Source: JANMMJ01 sp964543235 (GTDB lineage Bacteria; Pseudomonadota; Alphaproteobacteria; Rhizobiales; Aestuariivirgaceae). Taken from it: a stretch of DNA of 64,000 bases. Below are positions 15,966-24,715 of the stretch, in pieces. The stretch's first letter is position 1; the number at the start of each line of letters is the position of its first letter. Both the position numbers and the translations under genes were made by a program. The stretch is from NCBI GenBank assembly GCA_964543235.1, contig CAZIXE010000016.1, positions 8,001 through 72,000 of the forward strand, written 5' to 3'. Under the pieces are notes generated by a model. It worked only from the letters and a program-made list of their open reading frames with translations, made no database searches and was not told the origin of the DNA.

Positions 15966-16748
15966 ATGCGACTGCACACGAAACCGGCAATCGGCCTGAT
16001 CCTCGCCCTGACATTCTGCCCATCGGCCGAAGCGGCGGACCGAATAGCCACCGACGCAAATATCGTGACCGGCCTCGACATATCGGACTCCGTCAGCGTG
16101 GCCGCAATGCAGCTCGAAATCGGCGCAATGGCCGACGCCATCACATCGCCCGAAGTGCTGAACGCCATCCGTAGCGGCCGCCATCGCCGCATCGGCTTCG
16201 CACTGTTCGCCTGGCACCATCGCAGCCTTCCGGAAGACGTCGCCTGGACCGTCATAGCGAGCGCGGCCGATGCCGAAGCTGTGGCCGGACTGCTGCGGCG
16301 CCGCCTTGCCACCAACGTCGATACCGAGGCTTACGTCTCGGGGCTAGCCGAGTTTCACAAGCGCCGGCAACCGGGCCAACCCGATGACTACGGGCCGATC
16401 GGCTTCTATGCGAGCCGGCTCACCAATCTGTCGGATGCCATTGATCACGGCGCAAAGTTACTGGCCACGGCGCCATTTGCAGCATCCCGCGACGTGATCA
16501 ACATCATCGGAGAAGGCCGCGACAATGTCGGGAACGATGCGGCGCAGGCGCGCGATCGCGCCGTCGATGCCGGCCTCACGATCAACGGCATGGTGATCGT
16601 CAACGATGAAGCCAAACTGGCCTACTACAAGGCCGAAGTGATCGGCGGTCCAAGCGCGTTCGCCCTCTACGTCCGCGACAGCAGCAACATGGTGGAAGCC
16701 ATGAAGCGCAAGTTCATTGGCGATATCGTGGTATCGGCCGCGCATTGA
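15966..16748 (+). CDS. DUF1194 family secreted protein (VWFA-like), copy 1
   Basis: This 260-residue protein has an N-terminal signal peptide (hydrophobic stretch ending at SAEAADR, about residue 24). A DUF1194 body follows, with a MIDAS-like start, VTGLDISDSVS, where the DxSxS arrangement suggests a von Willebrand A fold and metal binding. A conserved VINIIGEGRDNVG lies in the second half. Function is unknown; the protein should be periplasmic or exported. A paralogue follows at 17080, and a SARP-like regulator gene is transcribed divergently 124 bp away. The start at 15966 has an acceptable ribosome site (acaggtg). Confidence 0.8.
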   Translation: MRLHTKPAIGLILALTFCPSAEAADRIATDANIVTGLDISDSVSVAAMQLEIGAMADAITSPEVLNAIRSGRHRRIGFALFAWHHRSLPEDVAWTVIASAADAEAVAGLLRRRLATNVDTEAYVSGLAEFHKRRQPGQPDDYGPIGFYASRLTNLSDAIDHGAKLLATAPFAASRDVINIIGEGRDNVGNDAAQARDRAVDAGLTINGMVIVNDEAKLAYYKAEVIGGPSAFALYVRDSSNMVEAMKRKFIGDIVVSAAH

Positions 16749-16912
16749 CCGTTGATTGCCGCGACAAGGCCTGCCGCATCGCCAAGGTCATGGGGCTCAG
16801 CGAGATCGCCGGCGACGCGCTGATCACCAATGACGTCAGCATCGCCTTTCACTTGGCGCAGGGCTTTGCCGAGGTCGAGCGCTTCGCCTGCCTCCGTAAG
16901 ACGCTGACCTGA
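16745..16912 (+). pseudogene. Possible gene remnant between the two DUF1194 genes
   Basis: The 331-bp gap (16749-17079) between the DUF1194 copies holds a 55-codon frame from a TTG overlapping the upstream stop to a TGA at 16910. It has coding-like composition and reads CRIAKVMGLSEIAGDALIT in its middle. This faintly resembles the end of a class III nucleotide cyclase catalytic domain, but the similarity is weak and from memory. It has no proper start. It may be a decayed tail or chance. The remainder of the gap contains only a probable promoter and leader of the second gene. Confidence 0.2.
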
Positions 16913-17079
16913 GGACGTCCGCCTTGCCGGCGGCCTGGGGCCCCCCGACAGGGTTACGCGGGCTTTGCGGAACCGGCAAAGATCGTCGCCCGGTTCTTTC
17001 CGATCCCTTTACACAACTGTGCTCTACTCGATGGTGGCAAAGAATATCGGCCGGCCGGGTCACAGAAGGAGTCCCCGCC

Positions 17080-17826
17080 ATGCCCAGGATGCTTGGTTTG
17101 TCCATTGCTCTCCTTTGCTGCGTCTGCACGACCTCTGCACCGCTGCGGGGTGAGGATTTGGCCACAGATGCCAATCTGATTACCGGGATCGACATCTCCG
17201 ACTCCGTGAGCCAGGAAATGCTGCGCATGGAACTCGAAGGCATGGCCCGGGCTGTCACCTCCGACGAGTTTCTTTCCGTCGTGGGCAGCGGCCACCATGG
17301 CCGGATCGGCTTTGCCGTCTTCGCCTGGCATCACTACAGCTTTCCACAGATCGTTGAATGGACGACGATTTCCAATGCCGCGGAGGCCCAGGCGGTGGCC
17401 CTTCGCATCGTCCAGCGGCTGCAGGTCGATGTCGAAGCCGAGGCGCGCGGCCAGGCACCGAGCCGCTTCGGCGATGCCCCCTTCTATGCCGGGCGCCTGA
17501 CCGACATCTCCGGCGCCCTCACCCACGCCACGCAACGTCTTGCCGAGGCGCCCTATGCGACCGCCCGGGCGGTGATCAACATCATTGGCGAGGGCAGCGA
17601 CAATGTCGGCGAAGGGCCCGCGCGGGCGCGCGACCGCGCCACTGAGCAGGGCATCACCGTCAATGGCGTGGTGGTGGGCGGCGACCGCGCCATGCTGGAT
17701 TACTATCGCCAGGAGGTCAGCGGCGGAGCCGGCTCCTTCGTCATTGCGGTCGCCCCCGGCGATACCATGGTGCCTGCCATGACCCGCAAATTCATCAACG
17801 ATATCATTGCTATGGCCGATCCCTGA
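17080..17826 (+). CDS. DUF1194 family secreted protein (VWFA-like), copy 2
   Basis: This 248-residue paralogue of the upstream gene starts at the ATG at 17080, which has aaggag 8 bases before it and gives a clean signal peptide (MPRMLGLSIALLCCVC, cleavage near APLRGEDL). It shares the MIDAS-like ITGIDISDSVS, FAVFAWHHY and VINIIGEGSDNVGEG motifs with copy 1. The N-terminal cysteine pair could instead be a lipobox-like site, but the spacing is not classic. It is probably exported; function unknown. It precedes an ABC exporter gene by 69 bp on the same strand. Confidence 0.8.
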   Translation: MPRMLGLSIALLCCVCTTSAPLRGEDLATDANLITGIDISDSVSQEMLRMELEGMARAVTSDEFLSVVGSGHHGRIGFAVFAWHHYSFPQIVEWTTISNAAEAQAVALRIVQRLQVDVEAEARGQAPSRFGDAPFYAGRLTDISGALTHATQRLAEAPYATARAVINIIGEGSDNVGEGPARARDRATEQGITVNGVVVGGDRAMLDYYRQEVSGGAGSFVIAVAPGDTMVPAMTRKFINDIIAMADP

Positions 17827-17895
17827 GCGGCAACGGGCGGCCGCTTCCACAGCCCGTGATTGGACTTTGGCGTCCGCTGCGCCTATCTGGGACGC

Positions 17896-19764
17896 ATGCT
17901 CAACCGCTTCTTTACCTGGCTCGAGGGACTGGTCGACCCTTTCCCCAAGATTAGCGCGGCGCGCCCGCCGGACCGGCTGCCGCGCTTCATCTGGTTCTAT
18001 ACCAAGCCGTTCCTGCCGCTCCTCATAGCGGGTGTGCTGTTTTCGGCAACCGTGGCGCTGATCGAGGTCTATCTCTTTGCCTTCCTGGGCGATCTGGTCG
18101 ACTTGCTCAATGGCGCCAGCCGCGCGACCTTCTGGCAGGATCACGGAACCCGGCTCGCGCTGATGGGGGCCGTGGTCCTCATCATCCTGCCGCTGCTCAA
18201 CCTCACATCGGAAGCGATCCAGCACCAGGGCCTGCGCGGCAATTATGCCATGCGCATCCGCTGGCTGGCGCATCGCTACGTGCTGCGCCAGAGCATGGAC
18301 TTCTTCCACAATGACTATGCCGGCCGGGTCGCCACCAAGGTCATGCAGACTGCCTTGGGCGTGCGCGATGCCGTCATCAAGGTGACCGAGGTCATCGTCT
18401 ATGTCGCCGTCTATTTCGCCGGTGCCCTGGTGCTGGTGGCGAGCAGCGATGCCTGGCTGATGGCGCCGCTGCTGCTGTGGCTCAGCGGCTATGCCGCGGC
18501 CTGCTGGTATTTCGTGCCGCGCATGGGCAAGCTCTCGGAAATCCAGGCCGACACCCGCTCGCTGGTCACCGGCCGGGTCGTCGACAGCTACACCAATATC
18601 TCCACCGTGAAGCTCTTTGCCCATGCCGATCGCGAGGACGGCTATGCCCAGGAAGGCATGAAGTGGATGCTCGATGCGGTGAACGCCTCGATGCGTATGG
18701 CAACGCTGATGACGGCGACGCTCAGTGCCCTGAGCGGCATACTGATCTTCACCATGTCGGCGACCTCGATCTGGCTGTGGCATGCGGGCCTGATCACCAC
18801 CGGCACGATCGCCTTCGCGATCGGCCTGACGCTGCGCCTCAAGGCCATGTCGCAATGGATCATCTGGGAGGTGGCCGGCCTGTTCGAGGATGTGGGCGTC
18901 ATCCAGGACGGCATCGCCACGGTCGCCCGCGACCGCGCCATCGTCGATGCCCCCGGCGCCCGGCCGCTCATGGTGAGCGACGGCCGCATCGACTTCGAGA
19001 ATGTGCGTTTCAACTACGGCAAGCGCCGCTCGGCGCATCAGCCGCCGGTGGTCGAGGATTTCACCCTCACCATCCGGCCCGGTGAAAAGGTCGGGCTGGT
19101 CGGCCGCTCGGGTGCGGGAAAGTCGACGATCACCAGCCTGCTGCTGCGCTTCTATGATCTCGAAGGCGGCCGCATCCTGATCGACGGCCAGGACATTTCC
19201 GCGGTCACCCAGGAGTCGCTTCGCGCCAGCATCGGCATGGTGACACAGGATACCTCGCTCCTGCACCGCTCGGTGCTCGACAATATCCGCTATGGCAAGC
19301 CGGATGCCACGATGGCCGAGATCGAAGCGGCAGCGCGCAAGGCCCATGCCGACGAGTTCATTGCCGGGCTCGTCGACCCCAAGGGCCGCACCGGTTACGA
19401 GGCGCATGTCGGCGAGCGCGGTGTCAAGCTGTCGGGCGGCCAGCGGCAGCGTATCGCGATCGCCCGGGTGCTGCTCAAGAACGCGCCGATCCTGGTGCTC
19501 GACGAGGCGACGAGCGCCCTCGACAGCGAGGTCGAGGCGGCCATCCAGGAGAACCTCTATACGCTCATGGAGGGCAAGACGGTGATCGCCGTGGCCCACC
19601 GGCTGTCGACCATTGCCGCCATGGACCGGCTGATCGTCATGGACCGGGGCCGCATCATCGAGGAGGGCAGCCACGCCGCCCTGGTGCGGCGCAAGAACGG
19701 CCTTTACGCCCAGCTGTGGTCGCGGCAGTCCGGCGGCTTCCTCGCCTATGAGGCGGCGGAGTAG
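17896..19764 (+). CDS. ABC exporter, fused permease and ATPase (MsbA/type IV fold)
   Basis: This 622-residue half-transporter has an N-terminal six-helix ABC transmembrane domain (about residues 30-330) and a C-terminal nucleotide-binding domain: GRSGAGKST (Walker A), the signature LSGGQRQRIAIARVLL, LVLDEATSALD (Walker B plus D-loop) and the switch AVAHRLST. It would dimerise to export a lipid, drug or peptide; the substrate cannot be told. The ATG at 17896 is chosen over an upstream TTG at 17860. It lies 69 bp after the second DUF1194 gene, so a functional link to those exported proteins is possible but unproven. No cysteine-protease (C39) or periplasmic adaptor partner is nearby. Confidence 0.88.
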   Translation: MLNRFFTWLEGLVDPFPKISAARPPDRLPRFIWFYTKPFLPLLIAGVLFSATVALIEVYLFAFLGDLVDLLNGASRATFWQDHGTRLALMGAVVLIILPLLNLTSEAIQHQGLRGNYAMRIRWLAHRYVLRQSMDFFHNDYAGRVATKVMQTALGVRDAVIKVTEVIVYVAVYFAGALVLVASSDAWLMAPLLLWLSGYAAACWYFVPRMGKLSEIQADTRSLVTGRVVDSYTNISTVKLFAHADREDGYAQEGMKWMLDAVNASMRMATLMTATLSALSGILIFTMSATSIWLWHAGLITTGTIAFAIGLTLRLKAMSQWIIWEVAGLFEDVGVIQDGIATVARDRAIVDAPGARPLMVSDGRIDFENVRFNYGKRRSAHQPPVVEDFTLTIRPGEKVGLVGRSGAGKSTITSLLLRFYDLEGGRILIDGQDISAVTQESLRASIGMVTQDTSLLHRSVLDNIRYGKPDATMAEIEAAARKAHADEFIAGLVDPKGRTGYEAHVGERGVKLSGGQRQRIAIARVLLKNAPILVLDEATSALDSEVEAAIQENLYTLMEGKTVIAVAHRLSTIAAMDRLIVMDRGRIIEEGSHAALVRRKNGLYAQLWSRQSGGFLAYEAAE

Positions 19765-19804
19765 CGCCGGGCGCGCACCGTTTAGACGTCCTTAAATCCG
19801 GGTG

Positions 19805-21172
19805 ATGCATGACTTGCCGATGGGTGAGACATTGCCACGGACCTTGCGCCTGGCCGAACTGCTCGGCGCGCTCAGCCATGCCCTCGACCTGACCGAGGGG
19901 CAACCCAAGGGCCATTGCATGCGCTGCTGCCACATCGGCATGCAGATCGGCCGGGAACTCGGGCTGCAAACGGCGGAACTCTCCGATCTCTATTACACGA
20001 TCCTTCTCAAGGATCTCGGCTGCTCCAGCAATGCGGCGCGCATTTGCGAGCTCTACCTCGCCGACGACATCGCGTTCAAACATGACTTCAAGCGCATTGA
20101 CGGCTCACTGCCGCAGGCGCTGCGTTTCGTACTCGGCCACACCGGGCTTGAGACCGGCCTGGCCGAGAGGTTCCGGGCGGTGATCGGCATCCTGCGCCGG
20201 GGCGGCGAGATCGCCCGCGAACTCATCGAGGCCCGCTGCCACCGCGGCGCCGAAATCGCTGCCCGGCTGCGCTTCTCACCGGCGGTCTGTGACGGCATCA
20301 GGAACCTTGACGAACACTGGGACGGCAGCGGCAAGCCCGAGAGCCGCAAGGGCCGGGAAATTCCCGTCTTCTCCCAGATCGCGCTGCTGGCACAGGTTAC
20401 CGACGTGTTTCACGTCGGCGCCGGTGCGCCCGCCGCGCTTCGCGAGATCCGCCACCGCTCCGGTACGTGGTTTGCGCCGGAACTGGCCGGCTGTTTCGAA
20501 AGCGTGGCCGTACGGCCGGGCTTCTGGACAGAGCTTGCCGACGGCGCCCTGATGCACTGGGTGATCGCGCTCGAGCCCGCCCAGGCCGTGCGGTTCGTGG
20601 ACGAGGCCTATCTCGACGAAATCGCCACGGCCTTCGCCCAGGTGATCGACTCGAAGAGCCCCTTCACCCGCGGCCACAGCGAAAGGGTGGCGGTCTTCAC
20701 CGACATGATTGCCGAGGCGCTCGGGCTCGACCGTCAGCGGCGGCGCTGGCTGGGGCGCGCCGCCCTGCTGCACGACATCGGCAAGCTCGGCATCAGCAAC
20801 TCCATCCTCGACAAGCCGGGCAAGCTCACCGACGAGGAATTTGCGGCGATCAGGATGCACCCGGTGCACTCGGCGGAGATCCTGTCGCGGGTCTCGCTAT
20901 TTGCCGATCTCGCCCCGATTGCCGGCGGCCACCATGAACGCCTCGACGGACGCGGCTACCCCGCCGGGCTGGCCGGCGATGCCATCAGCATGGAAACCCG
21001 CATCGTGACGACGGCCGATGTGTTTGATGCCCTGACGGCCGACCGGCCCTATCGCCCCGCCATGCCCGTGTCGAAAGCCCTGGCCATCATGGAAAAGGAG
21101 ATCGGAACGGCCTTCGACCCTGACTGCTTCGCAGCCCTGGTGGCGGCCCTGCAGAATGCCGAGGCGGCGTGA
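19805..21172 (+). CDS. Tandem HD-GYP domain protein (c-di-GMP phosphodiesterase-like)
   Basis: This 455-residue cytosolic protein has two HD-type halves. The C-terminal half (about 270-455) has a complete HD-GYP set: HSERV, HDIGKLGI, HPVHSAEIL, HHERLDGRGYP and the late D of TTADVFDALTADRPYRP, so it should hydrolyse cyclic di-GMP. The N-terminal half keeps the same layout (HCMRCCHIG, HWDGSGKP) but has KDLG where HDIG belongs, so its metal site is probably dead. It likely serves as a sensory or dimerisation module. Its stop abuts the stop of the convergent flavoprotein gene. ATG at 19820 is an alternative start. Confidence 0.85.
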   Translation: MHDLPMGETLPRTLRLAELLGALSHALDLTEGQPKGHCMRCCHIGMQIGRELGLQTAELSDLYYTILLKDLGCSSNAARICELYLADDIAFKHDFKRIDGSLPQALRFVLGHTGLETGLAERFRAVIGILRRGGEIARELIEARCHRGAEIAARLRFSPAVCDGIRNLDEHWDGSGKPESRKGREIPVFSQIALLAQVTDVFHVGAGAPAALREIRHRSGTWFAPELAGCFESVAVRPGFWTELADGALMHWVIALEPAQAVRFVDEAYLDEIATAFAQVIDSKSPFTRGHSERVAVFTDMIAEALGLDRQRRRWLGRAALLHDIGKLGISNSILDKPGKLTDEEFAAIRMHPVHSAEILSRVSLFADLAPIAGGHHERLDGRGYPAGLAGDAISMETRIVTTADVFDALTADRPYRPAMPVSKALAIMEKEIGTAFDPDCFAALVAALQNAEAA

Positions 21173-23596
21173 TCAGGCCTTCAGCCTGTCATTGCCGGGA
21201 TCCCAGGCCGGTTGCGCGATGATCTGCGCCTTGCGGCGGTCGCCGAACATCAGGATCTCGAAGGCCTCACCGTCCGCGGTCAGTTGCGGCTCGACATAGG
21301 CAAAGGCCAGAGACTTGCCGACGGCATGGCCATAGGCGCCGCTGGTCGTCACCCCCACCAGCCGGTCGCCGTGATAGACGGGTTCGTTGCCCATGCAGTC
21401 GGAATCCGCGGCATCGACGGCGAGATAGACGAGCTTCATGCGTTCGCCCTTCTTCTTGCGCGCAAGGCTCGCCGCCTTGCCGATGAATTCGCCCTTGTCG
21501 GCCCGGAAGAAGCGCTCCATGGACGCCTCGAACATGTCGACTTCCGCGGTCAGTTCCGATCCCCAGCCGCGATAGGCCTTCTCCATGCGCAGCGCATCCA
21601 TGGCATAGGTGCCGAAGAGCCTGATGCCGTGCGGCCTGCCTGCCGCCATCAGCGCCTCGAAAACCATCGGCATGTCACCCATGGGACAATGCAGCTCCCA
21701 GCCGAGCTCGCCGACATAATTGACCCGCAGGGCCCGGATGCCGCTGACGCCGGCCACGGTAATTTCCTTTCCGGTCAACCACTTGAAGGCCGCATTTGAG
21801 AGATCGGCAGAAGTCGTGGCGGAAAGCACATCGCGCGCTCTGGGGCCGGCCAGGACCAGCACGCCGAACTGATCGGTGATGTCGGCGATTGTCACATCCT
21901 CGCCTTTCGCCTTGCGCCATTCGAGCTGGTCGCGGTCATAGAGCTGGGCAGCCGCCGCCGAGAGCACATAGAAATGGGCCGGCCCCAGGCGGGTGATGGT
22001 CAGCTCCGATTCGATGAAGCCGTTCTCATTGAGCAGATGGCCGAGGATGATGCCGCCATCCCTTTCAGGTATCCGGTTTGCACATATCCGGTCGAGGAAG
22101 GCATAAGCGTCCCTGCCCCTCACATCGAACTTGGCGAAGGTCGACAGATCCATGAGCCCGACGCGCTCCCGCACCGCCAGCGCTTCCTCGCGCACCGCCG
22201 CAAACCAGTTGGACCGCTTGAATGAATAGACTTCGCCCTGGCCCGTGGGGTCGTACCAGCGCGGCCGCTCCCAGCCGAAGACCTGGGCGAACTGCGCGCC
22301 CTCGCGCTTCAGCCGCTCGTGGAGCGAAGACATGCGCAGGCCCCGGCCGACCTCATGCTGTTCGGCCGGCTTGTAGCAGTAATACATGTGGTGATAGTCG
22401 GCGACCGAGACTTCGGCGGTGTAAGCCTTGGTCGCCCAGTTGCCGAACCGGCGCGGATCGAATTCGCGCATGTTGATTTCGGCCTGGCCGTGCACCATCC
22501 ATTGCGCCAGGTACTTGCCCGCACCGCCCCCCTGGCAGATGCCGATCGAGGCACCGCAATGCATCCAGTAGTTCCGGGGACCGTGCGCCGGGCCTGAGAG
22601 ATAGACACCATCCGGCGTGTGCGTAATGGCGCCGGAGATCACCGACTTGAGCCCCGCCTGACCGAACAGTGGCAGGCGCTCGGTGGCCTTCTCGAGCCAG
22701 GGGGTCAAGCGGTCGAGTTCCGGCGCAATGAGCTCGCTCTCGAAGTCCCAGGCCGGCGGCTTGCCCTCCCAGCAGACATGGGCGGTTGCCGTCTCATAGG
22801 GCCCGACCAGGATGCCGTTGGTTTCCTCGCGCAGATAGGCATGGCTGTAGGGATCGCGCACCACCGGCAGCTCCGGCGCGAGATCGATCAGTTCCCTGAG
22901 CGGCTCGGTGATCATGTAGTGATGCAGCATGTTGGCGATGGGGACATTGTGCCCCGTCCATGCCCCCACCACGTCGGCATAGGAACCGGCCGCATTCACC
23001 ACATGCTCGCAGGTGATGTTGCCCTTGTCGGTGATGACCTGCCACTCGCCGGTCTTGAGCAGCCTGATATCCTCGACCCGCGTGCGGCGGCAGATCTCCG
23101 CGCCAAGCTGGCGGGCGCCCGCCGCCATGGCATTGGTGACGTCGGCCGACGCCACATGGCCGTCATGGACGGTGCGGAACGCCGCCTTGATGCCAAACGT
23201 CTCGATAAACGGGTGATGCTGCCTGATCTCCGACGGCCCGATGATCTCGCAGTCGTAGCCGGCAAGCCGCGAGATGCCGTAGACATGCTTGAACCAGTTC
23301 ACCTCTTCGTCGGTGACCGCGAGCCGCAGGCCGCCGCAACCGTGCCAGGACACGGCCTGGCCGGTGAGCGCTTCCAGCTTCGGATAAAGCTCGGTGCCAT
23401 AGACATGCACCTTGGTCATGTTGAGCGAGCCGTTGAAGTGCGGGCACTGGCCGGCGGCATGCCAGGTCGAGCCGGAGGTGAGTTCGCCCTTCTCGACCAG
23501 AACGATGTCGGTCCAGCCCTCGAGCGCCAGATGGTAGAGCAGCCCCACCCCCATGATGCCGCCGCCGACAATCACCACCCGCGCATGTGTCTTCAT
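21173..23596 (-). CDS. Dimethylglycine/sarcosine dehydrogenase-like flavoprotein (DAO + GcvT)
   Basis: This 807-residue protein has an N-terminal FAD dinucleotide-binding site (VVIVGGGIMGVG, residues 7-18) and GSTWHAAGQ, the typical histidine site for covalent FAD in dimethylglycine dehydrogenases. A DAO domain extends to about residue 370, and a C-terminal GcvT-like folate-binding domain ends in the aminomethyltransferase barrel (GAYGHAVGKSLAFAYV). It should demethylate an N-methylated glycine derivative, passing the one-carbon unit to tetrahydrofolate. Length fits the family. The true substrate may be another N-methyl amine. A second, different member begins at 61923. Confidence 0.85.
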   Translation of the reverse strand: MKTHARVVIVGGGIMGVGLLYHLALEGWTDIVLVEKGELTSGSTWHAAGQCPHFNGSLNMTKVHVYGTELYPKLEALTGQAVSWHGCGGLRLAVTDEEVNWFKHVYGISRLAGYDCEIIGPSEIRQHHPFIETFGIKAAFRTVHDGHVASADVTNAMAAGARQLGAEICRRTRVEDIRLLKTGEWQVITDKGNITCEHVVNAAGSYADVVGAWTGHNVPIANMLHHYMITEPLRELIDLAPELPVVRDPYSHAYLREETNGILVGPYETATAHVCWEGKPPAWDFESELIAPELDRLTPWLEKATERLPLFGQAGLKSVISGAITHTPDGVYLSGPAHGPRNYWMHCGASIGICQGGGAGKYLAQWMVHGQAEINMREFDPRRFGNWATKAYTAEVSVADYHHMYYCYKPAEQHEVGRGLRMSSLHERLKREGAQFAQVFGWERPRWYDPTGQGEVYSFKRSNWFAAVREEALAVRERVGLMDLSTFAKFDVRGRDAYAFLDRICANRIPERDGGIILGHLLNENGFIESELTITRLGPAHFYVLSAAAAQLYDRDQLEWRKAKGEDVTIADITDQFGVLVLAGPRARDVLSATTSADLSNAAFKWLTGKEITVAGVSGIRALRVNYVGELGWELHCPMGDMPMVFEALMAAGRPHGIRLFGTYAMDALRMEKAYRGWGSELTAEVDMFEASMERFFRADKGEFIGKAASLARKKKGERMKLVYLAVDAADSDCMGNEPVYHGDRLVGVTTSGAYGHAVGKSLAFAYVEPQLTADGEAFEILMFGDRRKAQIIAQPAWDPGNDRLKA

Positions 23597-23720
23597 CGCC
23601 CCAGTCCCTTCCGGCCGAATGGTTGAGGTTTCTTGACCGATTTCGGCTGTGTCACAAGCGAAAACAATCGCGCCGGGGGTGAAGCTGGCTCACCACCCCG
23701 GCGCGTTGCGGTGCGCCGGA

Positions 23721-24206
23721 TCAGGCCAGCCTGGGAGGCGGGGCGTCATTCCTGAGTTTCAGCAGGTACCAGACGATCAGCACGCCAGCTGTCTTGCTCA
23801 GCACCTCGACGGAGAAGCTCGCCGGCGTGAGGAAACCCGCGAGATAGAGGAAGGCCAGCGTATCGGCGGGAACCGATACCAGGCTCGAGGTCAGGATGCG
23901 CCGCTGCAGCGGCTGGCCGGTGAAGGAGAACACCGCCCAGTCGAGGCTTTCGGAAATGAAGAAGGCGGTGATGCTGGCAACCGCCAGCGCCGGATCGACC
24001 ATGAACCACGTCAGGATTCCGGCCAGCAGCGTTGCCAGCAGGATATAGTGGCCGATCTGCCGCTGCGCATAGTCGCGCAGCACGAACACGGCGCCGACCA
24101 GGACCGTCGCCAGATAGAGATCTCCCAGGGGCGTGGGCACCCCCGGAATGACCACGAAGAGCCAGTTGACCAAAACGATCGAAGCGACGTAGGCGGCGAC
24201 CCACAT
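23721..24206 (-). CDS. VUT family membrane protein (YhhQ-like, queuosine precursor transporter family)
   Basis: This 161-residue hydrophobic protein has about five membrane helices. It resembles VUT/YhhQ proteins, including the segment ASITAFFISESLDWAVFSF and a downstream VPADTLAFLYLAG. Family members are putative 7-deazaguanine (preQ0/preQ1) transporters; the substrate here is not shown. The start at 24206 (MWVAAYVAS) is taken because the upstream frame extension overlaps ndk and is Arg/Pro-rich nonsense. It lies only 4 bp downstream of ndk and is likely in the same transcript. Confidence 0.7.
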   Translation of the reverse strand: MWVAAYVASIVLVNWLFVVIPGVPTPLGDLYLATVLVGAVFVLRDYAQRQIGHYILLATLLAGILTWFMVDPALAVASITAFFISESLDWAVFSFTGQPLQRRILTSSLVSVPADTLAFLYLAGFLTPASFSVEVLSKTAGVLIVWYLLKLRNDAPPPRLA

Positions 24207-24210
24207 GCGA

Positions 24211-24630
24211 TCAGCCGACGATCTCTTCAGGCTTGAAGCACTGGGAGATTTCCTTGGCGGCGTTGTCGGCGGAATCGGACCCATGGACCGAGTTGGCCTC
24301 GATCGACTCGGCGTATTCCTTGCGGATCGTCCCCGGCGCGGCATTGGCCGGATTGGTGGCACCCATTACCTCACGGTACTTGGCAACGGCATTGTCGCCT
24401 TCGAGCACCTGGACGACGATCGGGCCGCTGGTCATGAACGCCACGAGATCCTTGTAGAAGGGCCGTTCCCTGTGCACGGCATAGAAGGCTTCAGCATCGG
24501 CTTTCGACCATTTCACCCGCTTCTGGGCCACGATGCGCAGGCCGGCCGCCTCGATCTTGGCGTTGATGGCGCCGGTCAGGTTGCGCCGGGTCGCATCCGG
24601 CTTGATGATGGAGAGCGTCCGCTCGGCCAT
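24211..24630 (-). CDS. ndk: Nucleoside diphosphate kinase
   Basis: A 139-residue cytosolic enzyme that transfers the gamma-phosphate from ATP to NDPs. It begins MAERTLSIIKPDATRRN, the standard family N-terminus. The catalytic histidine is H116 in NSVHGSDS, and the length matches bacterial Ndk. The ATG at 24630 was chosen over a longer frame because it gives this exact start. It is followed 4 bp later by the VUT-family gene. Confidence 0.97.
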   Translation of the reverse strand: MAERTLSIIKPDATRRNLTGAINAKIEAAGLRIVAQKRVKWSKADAEAFYAVHRERPFYKDLVAFMTSGPIVVQVLEGDNAVAKYREVMGATNPANAAPGTIRKEYAESIEANSVHGSDSADNAAKEISQCFKPEEIVG

Positions 24631-24660
24631 GAAATCCTCACTGTCTCGCTGAAATGGATG

Positions 24661-24683
24661 GGGCCGCCTTATAGCGGCGGCCC
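24661..24683 (-). terminator. GC-rich hairpin between the OmpA-family gene and ndk
   Basis: GGGCCGCC - 7 bases - GGCGGCCC forms a perfect 8-bp stem just after the OmpA-family gene and before ndk on the minus strand. It would fold strongly in RNA and could end the upstream transcript, but there is no run of U after it, so it is not a classical intrinsic terminator. Confidence 0.4.
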
Positions 24684-24715
24684 TCACCCTCTTCAAGCAA
24701 TGCTTGTGCGGGCGG

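Noticed and set aside
16954..19674. A 906-codon open frame on the minus strand
   Set aside because: It is antisense to the second DUF1194 gene and the ABC exporter and has no recognisable domain; the plus-strand genes have clear family motifs.
17896..19764. ABC exporter as the type I secretion partner of the RTX protein
   Set aside because: It is over 40 kb away, lacks the adaptor gene and the N-terminal peptidase-like domain often seen, and resembles a lipid/drug exporter instead.
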